Of a stretch of DNA of 64,000 nucleotides, positions 17,174 to 24,356 are shown in pieces; position 1 is the stretch's first letter; the number at the start of each line of letters is the position of its first letter. The position numbers were made by a program, and so were the translations under genes. The DNA comes from Cellvibrio fontiphilus_A (lineage in GTDB: Bacteria; Pseudomonadota; Gammaproteobacteria; Pseudomonadales; Cellvibrionaceae), in NCBI RefSeq assembly GCF_042646205.1, contig NZ_JBHRTF010000004.1:620001-684000 (forward strand), in the 5' to 3' direction. The notes under the pieces are model-generated. The model was not told the DNA's origin. It did not search any database and saw only the letters and a program-made list of their open reading frames with translations.

Positions 17174-18712
17174 GTGAACAATTTATCGCTCAAAATGAAA
17201 ATCCTCCTCAGTGTCACGCTCAGCTGTATCGCTGCTGTGGTGGCAACGGCAATAGTAACCGCCCAATCGGGCATAGAAACCGCACGCGATACCATTATCA
17301 AAGACACCCAAACCCTGGCCCAGGTATTGGGTGAGGCCAGTGTGGGTGCTATTACCTTCGACGATTCGGCAACCGTGTCAGCATCGCTTAATGCGTTAAA
17401 ACTGAGCCCGCGTGTGCAATCGGCAGCTATTTACAGCGGTGGTAAAGCCTTTGCCTGGTATGTGCAGGGCGCCAGCGAAGCCGAGGCCAAAAGCCGCGTC
17501 GCCAGCCAAGTGCCGCCGGTGGGTATAACGGAAGACAAGGGCCGCCTGGTGATTACCGAAGCCATCAAATCTGAAGGCCAAACCCTGGCTTACATTTCCA
17601 TGGTGATCGATATGGCCGAAGTGCAAACCATAGTGGCACAGGCCTTTAATCGCTCATTGGTGGTGGTAGTGGTGCTGAGTTTGCTGGCATTAGCTGCTGC
17701 CTATGCCGTGCAAAAAAGTATTGTGGGGCCAATCAATACTATTGTGGACGCGCTGCGCAATATCTCTGAAGGCGAGGGCGACCTTACCCGTCGTTTGCCG
17801 GTGTCCGGGCGCGATGAAATCGCTGAATTGGCCAGTTGTTTTAACCGCTTTGTGGAGCGTTTGCAGGGCATCATCGGCAACGTCATCCAAACCGCGGCCA
17901 GTGTGCGTCAGGATGCCCAATTGCTGTCGACAACCGCGCGCGAAAATGAACTGGCGATTCAGCGCCAGCAAACTGAAATTGAACAAATTGTGGCGGCAAT
18001 CCGCGAGATGGCCGCGGTGGTGGATAACGTCAGCCAAAGCGTGAGTGAAACCGCCAACCAATCACAGCAGGCCGATTCTGCGGCGGCCTCGGGTAAACAA
18101 ACTGTGTCGCTCACCATGGGCCAAATCCAATCGCTCTCCAGCGATATCAAAACAGCAGCGGGTGTGATCGATCAGTTGCAACAAGAAACCCAAAGTATTG
18201 GTTCGGTGTTGGATGTTATTCGCGGCATTGCCGAGCAAACCAACTTGCTCGCGTTAAACGCGGCGATTGAAGCGGCGCGCGCCGGTGAACAGGGGCGCGG
18301 TTTTGCGGTAGTGGCCGATGAAGTTCGCACCCTGGCGTCGCGCACCCAAACATCGACGACTGAAATTCGCGAAATGATCGAGCGCTTGCAATCAGGCTCC
18401 CACAAAGCGGTGGAGATGATGTCCGCTGGCAATGCCCAGGCGGGTGCCTCGGTAGAGCAGGCGGGCCAAGCGAGCAAATCGCTGGAAAATATTACGGCCA
18501 TTGTGAGTGTGATCCGCGACCGCACCAATCAAATTGCCGCCGCGTCAGAACAGCAAAGTGCCGCAACCCGTCAAATTGAAAAAAATGTGCAGCGCATTTC
18601 CAATGTGGCGATTGAATCAGCCCAAAGTTCCAGCCGTATTTGCAATAACACTCAACATTTGGCCGCTGCTGCTGATCAGCTTTCCGAGCTGGTTAGTCGT
18701 TTCCGCGTTTAA
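17174..18712 (+). CDS. Methyl-accepting chemotaxis protein
   Basis: 512 residues, start GTG 17174 with TGGAGAG upstream. The first membrane segment is at about 8-30. The periplasmic sensor domain (about 31-158) includes GAITFDDSATVSASLNAL, resembling CHASE8-type sensors. A second membrane segment lies at about 160-181 and a HAMP domain at about 181-235. A long coiled-coil signalling domain carries the conserved hairpin IAEQTNLLALNAAIEAARAG near residue 350. It should signal through CheA/CheW. The small secreted protein begins 28 bp downstream, probably in the same transcript. A sugar attractant is inferred from context. Confidence 0.92.
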   Translation: MNNLSLKMKILLSVTLSCIAAVVATAIVTAQSGIETARDTIIKDTQTLAQVLGEASVGAITFDDSATVSASLNALKLSPRVQSAAIYSGGKAFAWYVQGASEAEAKSRVASQVPPVGITEDKGRLVITEAIKSEGQTLAYISMVIDMAEVQTIVAQAFNRSLVVVVVLSLLALAAAYAVQKSIVGPINTIVDALRNISEGEGDLTRRLPVSGRDEIAELASCFNRFVERLQGIIGNVIQTAASVRQDAQLLSTTARENELAIQRQQTEIEQIVAAIREMAAVVDNVSQSVSETANQSQQADSAAASGKQTVSLTMGQIQSLSSDIKTAAGVIDQLQQETQSIGSVLDVIRGIAEQTNLLALNAAIEAARAGEQGRGFAVVADEVRTLASRTQTSTTEIREMIERLQSGSHKAVEMMSAGNAQAGASVEQAGQASKSLENITAIVSVIRDRTNQIAAASEQQSAATRQIEKNVQRISNVAIESAQSSSRICNNTQHLAAAADQLSELVSRFRV

Positions 18713-18740
18713 CCGTTGTTAATAACAAGAGAGATACAGC

Positions 18741-19028
18741 ATGAAAAAAATCATCGCAGCCTTGACCCTCACTACCGCTATGAGCAGCGGCGCTTTTGCG
18801 TGCAGCAAGCCCGCCACCAAACCGGAATTTCCGGATCCGGCAACGGCAGTTAGTGCGCAAATGGTAAAAGCTAACAATGAAGTAAAGGCTTATGTAAAAG
18901 CCATGCAAGACTATTTAGGCTGTGCGGGTTTGAGCCGCTCGGCAGAGAAAAAAGAATTGGATGATTTAAAAGCTTACGCAGAAAGTTTTAACGAAATTAT
19001 TCGCGCTTATAAAGCGAAGGGCGGTTGA
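18741..19028 (+). CDS. Small secreted two-cysteine protein, unknown family, copy 2
   Basis: 95 residues. Paralogue of 9728-10024: shared ACSKPA-TKPEFPDPAT start, SAQMVKANNEVKAYVKAMQD, YLGCAGLSR and EKKELDDLKAYAESFNE. The signal peptide ends GAFA before the mature cysteine. AAGAGAGATACAGC lies before ATG 18741. It follows the chemoreceptor by 28 bp, which suggests a periplasmic role tied to the receptor, perhaps as a binding or modulating protein. That is inference; I recognise no family. Confidence 0.8.
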   Translation: MKKIIAALTLTTAMSSGAFACSKPATKPEFPDPATAVSAQMVKANNEVKAYVKAMQDYLGCAGLSRSAEKKELDDLKAYAESFNEIIRAYKAKGG

Positions 19029-19093
19029 TTTAAGCCTCCTTCTCAAGGGCGGGAATAAATTCACCCCCCCTAGCCCCTTCTCATGGGGGAGCT

Positions 19094-19151
19094 AAATTCA
19101 CCCCCCCTGGCCCCCCCTTATTAAGGGGGGGGGCCAGGGGGGGGTGAATTT
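19094..19151. repeat. Large C/G-rich palindrome between convergent genes
   Basis: AAATTCAC followed by C and CTGG runs, a TTATTA loop, then the mirror G-rich arm ending GTGAATTT. A shorter half-copy precedes it (about 19050-19090). It looks like an intergenic repeat and could act as a bidirectional transcription block. The G runs also allow quadruplex formation. Confidence 0.7.
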
Positions 19152-19160
19152 AGAAGCAAA

Positions 19161-20792
19161 TCACCAAAACCTTATATAAATCGCCGCGGTAATCCCCACA
19201 ATCACCAGCGTATGAATCACATCCCACTTATCAATTCCCGCGCGAATTTCGGCGCGCTGTTCGGCAGAAATCGAGCCGTAGGTTAAACCTTGCAATTGTT
19301 CATCGCTTGCTACTTTGGTGAATAAACTCACCACAATCACCAACACACAAATCACAATAAATAACAACGAGCAGTAATACAGCCAATTCATTGCCACTAA
19401 GCTATAGAGCCAACCGTCCGGGTCGAGTTGGTCTTTAAAAATAGTCAGCACTAAACGCAACATGCCCAGTACAAAACCGCTCACCAAGCCAATCAAACCA
19501 GCAGCGGGTGTTATGCGTTTGGAAAATACGCCCAGCAAAAACACAACCGCAATACCGGGTGCAATTAACGCCTGCACCAGCTGCAAATATTCGTAGAGTA
19601 CATCGGACACCATCTGCATCACCGGAATCCACACTATGCCCAGTAATACCACCGCAATAGTGGCTTGGCGGCCAACGCTGAGCAGTTTTGTTTCGCTGGC
19701 ATCGGGTTTGAATTTTTTATAGAAGTCGATAGTGAATAAAGTGGCTGATGAATTAAACAGCGATGCGAGTGAACTCATCAGTGCCGCGAGTAAACCGGCA
19801 ATCACAATACCTTTAATGCCCGAAGGTAAAAGTTCCGACACCAATGCCGCAAAAGCCTGGTCTGCACTTTCGATTTGAATTTGACCTTGCTGATGCAGCG
19901 CATAAGCGATCATGCCGGGAAACAGGAAAATAAATACCGGCAATAATTTTAAGTAGCCGGCAAAAATAGTCCCGCGCCGCGCCGCTTGAATACCTTTGGC
20001 GGAAAGCACGCGCTGCACAATATATTGGTCAGTACACCAATACCAAAAGCCGATAATAAATGAGCCAAAAATCACCCCCGGCCAGGGAAAATCCGGGTCG
20101 CTGGCGGAGCGAATCAAATGCATTTTTTCGCCATTAATACGCTCCAGCTCGGCAAAGCCGCCCACCTTGTCCAAACCAACTACCAAAATCACCAGCGAGC
20201 CAATAATCAACACCGGTGTTTGTAATACCGAAGTCCACATAATGGCTTTCATGCCGCCCAACACAGTGTAAATACCTGTGACGACCACCAAACCAACGGC
20301 GGCGATCCAGAAAAAATCTATGCCCCAAATGCTCTCAATACCCAGTACCGTTTTGAGCACCACACCGCCGGCATACACCGTCACCGAGACTTTGGTAAGC
20401 ACATAACTCACCAGCGAGATAAACGACAAAAAGGTGCGCGAGCTGGAGGAGTAACGGCGCTCCATATACTCGGGCATGGTGTACACCTTGCTGCTCCAAT
20501 AAAAGGGTGCAAACAACCAGCCGAGCAATAAAATAATCCAGGACTGCAATTCCCAGTGCGCCATCGCCATGCCCGTTTGCATACCGGCGCCGGAAAGCCC
20601 CACTAAATGCTCGGAGCCAATATTGGAGGCAAAAATGGACGAGCCAATCACCAGCCAACCGGCATTGCGGCCCGCTAAAAAATAATCCGAGGTGTCTGCC
20701 TCTTTCTCGCGCAGTGAGCGCACAACCACGGCCACCAGCAGCAGCATAAAGCCGGCCAGCACCGCCCAATCAAGTGTGGAGAAGTGAATCAT
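19161..20792 (-). CDS. Sodium:solute symporter (SSS/SGLT family)
   Basis: 543 residues, about 14 membrane segments. N-terminal DYFLAGRNAGWLVIGSSIFA and FASNIGSEHLVGLSG are characteristic of SGLT-like sugar symporters, where the first helices bind Na+. TMPEYMERRYSSSSRTFLS follows as in the family. AAGGT lies upstream of ATG 20792. An operator half-site at 20881-20897 places it in the arabinose regulon. The likely role is Na+-coupled uptake of arabinose or a related monosaccharide; the sugar is inferred. Confidence 0.9.
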   Translation of the reverse strand: MIHFSTLDWAVLAGFMLLLVAVVVRSLREKEADTSDYFLAGRNAGWLVIGSSIFASNIGSEHLVGLSGAGMQTGMAMAHWELQSWIILLLGWLFAPFYWSSKVYTMPEYMERRYSSSSRTFLSFISLVSYVLTKVSVTVYAGGVVLKTVLGIESIWGIDFFWIAAVGLVVVTGIYTVLGGMKAIMWTSVLQTPVLIIGSLVILVVGLDKVGGFAELERINGEKMHLIRSASDPDFPWPGVIFGSFIIGFWYWCTDQYIVQRVLSAKGIQAARRGTIFAGYLKLLPVFIFLFPGMIAYALHQQGQIQIESADQAFAALVSELLPSGIKGIVIAGLLAALMSSLASLFNSSATLFTIDFYKKFKPDASETKLLSVGRQATIAVVLLGIVWIPVMQMVSDVLYEYLQLVQALIAPGIAVVFLLGVFSKRITPAAGLIGLVSGFVLGMLRLVLTIFKDQLDPDGWLYSLVAMNWLYYCSLLFIVICVLVIVVSLFTKVASDEQLQGLTYGSISAEQRAEIRAGIDKWDVIHTLVIVGITAAIYIRFW

Positions 20793-20880
20793 GGGGTTAC
20801 CTTTTGGTTCAGGTCACTCGTTATTGTTTAGGTTGTATCTGGAGCCGGTTTGACCTGGGTCAGGCTCAGATAAGCCAATA

Positions 20881-20897
20881 TTATTGTAATATAAAAA
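20881..20897. promoter_or_regulatory. Putative arabinose operator for the SSS symporter
   Basis: TTATTGT-AAT-ATAAAAA on the plus strand; on the minus strand TTTTTAT-ATT-ACAATAA. One good half-site and one weak half-site, about 90 bp upstream of the leftward symporter. Confidence 0.4.
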
Positions 20898-21093
20898 ATG
20901 CGTTAAATAACCATGTACAACTTGTATCCAAGAGGGTTTGTGATCCCGCTTGCTATTTACATCCCGCCCCTTAATTTCCTGTAGAAAAACGGCTTTAAAC
21001 ACCAATAAGTGCTACTTTTGGTAATACCTTTGCCGTTTTATAGAGAAAAATCTTTTCATTTGTTGACGTTAAATAGCCCAACGCATAGTATTT

Positions 21094-21110
21094 TAATTGT
21101 CTTACAATAT
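21094..21110. promoter_or_regulatory. Putative arabinose operator for the second TonB receptor
   Basis: TAATTGT-CTT-ACAATAT, a near-perfect match, about 160 bp upstream of the TonB start, leaving a long leader. Confidence 0.6.
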
Positions 21111-21127
21111 GCCTAATAAATAGGCGA

Positions 21128-21252
21128 TGCCACGGTAAAGCTTTCCCGGCAGGGGAGGACGCTCAGCGACGAGCCGGCGTGAAGACAGAATTTCAGGAAC
21201 AGCGTTTTTTAATAATAACAATCGCCCTGCGCGTGTCGGCCAAGGGCGATTG
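21128..21252 (+). promoter_or_regulatory. Structured 5' leader of TonB receptor mRNA
   Basis: Two foldable elements lie between the operator and the start codon. CCGGC (near 21149) can pair with GCCGG (near 21174), enclosing CGCT-C-AGCG. A perfect 10-bp stem CAATCGCCCT (21219-21228) / AGGGCGATTG (21243-21252) sits just before the GGGAGA ribosome binding site. No known riboswitch consensus was recognised. Confidence 0.4.
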
Positions 21253-21268
21253 ATCACGGGAGAAAGTC

Positions 21269-24127
21269 ATGTTCAAGAAAAAAACACTCAGTTTATCCAT
21301 CGCCATGGTTGCAGCCCTGGGCTCGTCTTATGTGGCGGTAGCGCAGGAAGATGAGCAGCTTGAAGAAGTGGTTGTTACCGGTATTCGCGGCAGCTTGACT
21401 CAAGCGCTGGATGTTAAGCGCGATAACACTCAAATCGTTGATGCGATTGTGGCGGAAGATATTGGTAAATTCCCCGACAACAACGTAATCGAAGCGATGC
21501 AGCGTATCACCGGTGTGCAGGTTACTAACCGCGGCTCGGGTGAAGTCGCCGGGATTTCTATTCGCGGTTTGACCGACATTAACACCACAGTAAACGGTCG
21601 CAATATTTTCACCGCATCGGGTTTGGCGGTGGCGCTGCAAGATATTCCCGCCAGCTTGATCAAGCAGGTAGACGTTTACAAAACTCGCTCCGCTTCGCAA
21701 ATCGAAAACGGTATTGCGGGTTCTGTGGACGTTAAAACCCAGCGTCCGTTTAATTTTGATGGTAGTAAAGTGGTGGTTGCGGCCCGTGCAATCAATCAAG
21801 AACAATCAGATGAAATTGATCCGAACATCAGCGCCCTCGCAAGCAATCGCTGGGACACTAGTAGCGGTGAATTTGGTGCATTGGTAAACCTCTCGTTTGC
21901 CGAGACAAACTATCGCGACCAAAGTGTTACCCCCGGTGCTATGGTGCCATTTGCAACGGATGACCCGGTTGCGCCGTTCACTAATTACGAGCGTATTTTC
22001 CTTGGTAAGGGTGGTGTTACAGAGAATCCTATTTGGACTCCAGGTTTGTTGAATGGTCTTCCTAGTGCTGCTGGCTCTACTCTGGATGTAAATGGCGAGC
22101 CAATGGAATATTTGCTGGGCCGCGATGCGATTTTTGCAAGCGACTTTACCGGTAAACGTGAGCGCACTGCAGCAAACGTATCCTTCCAGTTTGCACCTAA
22201 CGATACTTCTGAATATTTATTTGAAGCTTTCTATAACGGTTATCGCAACGAATCTTTCAACTCATTGTTGTTCTCGTTTGCTGACTGGTGGGGCTCATAC
22301 GTAAATGACCCAGCTGCTGCAAATCTTGAGGTTTTCCCGGGCACCAACATCGTTAAATCACGCAGTGTGTCAAACCAATATATGTTTACCAGTGGCGATT
22401 TTGGCACCGGTAAAACGGACAGCTACGTTTATGCTCTGGGTGGTAGCTGGGATATAGGTAGCAACCTGAAAGTTAAATCTGAATTGGTTTACCAAGACAG
22501 TGAATTCAGCACTACTTTTGCCGGTATGCGTTTTGACAAAGTGGGTTATCAACTGGATGTAGATTTTAATGCGGGCGGTGGTTTACCTGCGTACAGCTTC
22601 CCTGACAATCCAGCTACTGTTGGTGTAGATGAAAGTGACCTGACCGATTTGGTTGCCTGGAACAGCGCACAATTCTATGACTCAGGCACGCGTAGCAATG
22701 GTGATGCAACTACCTTCACTACAGATGCAACTTACACCACCGATTTCAGCATTTTTACCGCGTTTGATTTTGGTGTGCGTGTAGATAACCGCACGGCGGC
22801 AGAAGCAGCCAGAAGACAAGGCGCTAAAAATAACGCAATCACCGAATACGATAGCTACAACATTATTGATGGCGCGTACAACGGTGCTATCGCCATTGAG
22901 TCTATTGAGGGTATTGCCTCCATCAACAAAGGTTTCTTTGATGGTGAGGCGAACGTGCCAACAACTTGGGCAGCAGCAAATGGTCACTATCTGACTCGCA
23001 ACATCGGTGAGATGAGAGGTCTCTATGGCCTGACTGAATTGCCGTTGATCAATGGTTTTGATATCGAAGAATTAACTACCTCTGCTTACGTAACGGCCAA
23101 ATTTGAATCTGAATTGGCTGGTAAGGCAATTGATGGTGAAGTTGGTTTGCGTTACACCGGCTCTGAAACCGATATGGTGTTTACCGATATCAACAAAGAG
23201 TTGTTGAACCCAACTGTGGATAACAGTTCGTCAGCCACTGCAGATACTTCCAAAGTATTGCCGAGCTTGATGGTTCGTTATCACTGGACTGACAATCTGC
23301 AATCACGTATTGCATATACCGAAACCTTGCGTCGTCCTGCATTCGGTCAATTAAATGCCAACATCAACTACAACGAAGATGTCACTAATATTGGCTACGG
23401 CACCGCTGGCGGTGGTAACCCCGATTTGAAACCGACTGAATCGCAAAACTATGACTTCTCACTGGAGTGGTATTTTGCTGACAGTAGCTCTTTGTACGGA
23501 ACTTTGTTCAAGCGTGAAATTGAAGGCTTTGTTATTGATTTCCGCCGTCAAGTCCAAGCCCCAAAACCTGATGGTAGCGGTATTGGAACCTACGTTCTGA
23601 GCCAGCCATTCAATGCATCTAACGGTGAGTTGAGTGGTCTTGAATTAGGTGCGGTATGGTTCCCTGAAAACTTGCCATCTGTATTGGATGGTTTTGGTGT
23701 GCAAGCCAGCTACACCGCGTTGGAATCATCGCAAACTACTCCTGTGACCAATGCTGCAGGCGAAATTATCGAAACCAAGAAAACTGATTTGTTTGGTGTT
23801 TCGGATGAGTCCTACAGTGTTGTATTGGCATACGACAAGTATGACGTAGGTGTGCGTTTGTCTTACGCATGGCGCAGTGCTTTCCTTAACAATTATGAAG
23901 CAGCATTGTTTGCGAACCCGCTCGAAGTGTGGAGAAAACCAGAATCCAGTTTGGATTTGCAAGTTAGCTATCAGGTAAATGACAACCTGTCTCTGACTCT
24001 GGATGGCACCAATCTGACTGAAGAGATTTATCAAAGTTATTACGGTGAAAATGGTTCAACTACCAATAACTTTGGTTCAGCACTCTACAGTCGCACCTTT
24101 GCAATTGGTGCTCGCCTGACTTTCTAA
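21269..24127 (+). CDS. TonB-dependent outer-membrane receptor, carbohydrate type
   Basis: 952 residues. The signal peptide ends ...YVAVAQ; TonB-box-like EEVVVTGIRGSL lies near residue 35. The plug domain has IGKFPDNNVIEAMQRITGVQV and GISIRGLTDINTTVNGR, and the barrel ends FAIGARLTF. The N-terminal third is strikingly similar to the receptor at 10119-12896 (same AEDIGKFPDNNV, VYKTRSASQIE and RPFNFDGSKVV blocks), so the two are recent paralogues. GGGAGA precedes the start. A terminator follows and then the GH127/146 gene. Probably imports arabino-oligosaccharides of a different size or branching. Confidence 0.93.
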   Translation: MFKKKTLSLSIAMVAALGSSYVAVAQEDEQLEEVVVTGIRGSLTQALDVKRDNTQIVDAIVAEDIGKFPDNNVIEAMQRITGVQVTNRGSGEVAGISIRGLTDINTTVNGRNIFTASGLAVALQDIPASLIKQVDVYKTRSASQIENGIAGSVDVKTQRPFNFDGSKVVVAARAINQEQSDEIDPNISALASNRWDTSSGEFGALVNLSFAETNYRDQSVTPGAMVPFATDDPVAPFTNYERIFLGKGGVTENPIWTPGLLNGLPSAAGSTLDVNGEPMEYLLGRDAIFASDFTGKRERTAANVSFQFAPNDTSEYLFEAFYNGYRNESFNSLLFSFADWWGSYVNDPAAANLEVFPGTNIVKSRSVSNQYMFTSGDFGTGKTDSYVYALGGSWDIGSNLKVKSELVYQDSEFSTTFAGMRFDKVGYQLDVDFNAGGGLPAYSFPDNPATVGVDESDLTDLVAWNSAQFYDSGTRSNGDATTFTTDATYTTDFSIFTAFDFGVRVDNRTAAEAARRQGAKNNAITEYDSYNIIDGAYNGAIAIESIEGIASINKGFFDGEANVPTTWAAANGHYLTRNIGEMRGLYGLTELPLINGFDIEELTTSAYVTAKFESELAGKAIDGEVGLRYTGSETDMVFTDINKELLNPTVDNSSSATADTSKVLPSLMVRYHWTDNLQSRIAYTETLRRPAFGQLNANINYNEDVTNIGYGTAGGGNPDLKPTESQNYDFSLEWYFADSSSLYGTLFKREIEGFVIDFRRQVQAPKPDGSGIGTYVLSQPFNASNGELSGLELGAVWFPENLPSVLDGFGVQASYTALESSQTTPVTNAAGEIIETKKTDLFGVSDESYSVVLAYDKYDVGVRLSYAWRSAFLNNYEAALFANPLEVWRKPESSLDLQVSYQVNDNLSLTLDGTNLTEEIYQSYYGENGSTTNNFGSALYSRTFAIGARLTF

Positions 24128-24183
24128 GCCTGGCGATTCCAATTCAAGCCCGACCAAAATCATTCCCCCCGATTTTGGTATTC

Positions 24184-24212
24184 AAGTCCCGCCCTTGTGG
24201 CGGGACTTTTCT
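24184..24212 (+). terminator. Terminator after TonB receptor
   Basis: AAGTCCCGCC-CTTGT-GGCGGGACTT followed by TTCT. Confidence 0.8.
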
Positions 24213-24311
24213 ATTATTAGCGCAGCAGACTCCCATAATAATTATTGGCTTTTTAAGTAATTTTCCATGAAAAGTTTGGTTAAATCCCTGATTTGATACC
24301 AAATTAATTTT

Positions 24312-24341
24312 ATATTCCCGCTACTGGCGGGAATATTTTTT
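24312..24341 (+). promoter_or_regulatory. Terminator-like hairpin abutting the GH127/146 ribosome binding site
   Basis: ATATTCCCGC-TACTG-GCGGGAATAT followed by T6. The AAGAGG ribosome binding site begins only two bases later. It could be an attenuator or a second terminator insulating the gene from upstream transcription. Confidence 0.5.
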
Positions 24342-24356
24342 TAAGAGGTTTTTGCA

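Noticed and set aside
21128..21252. Cobalamin or other known riboswitch upstream of the TonB gene
   Set aside because: No conserved core of a known riboswitch class was found; only local stems are supported.
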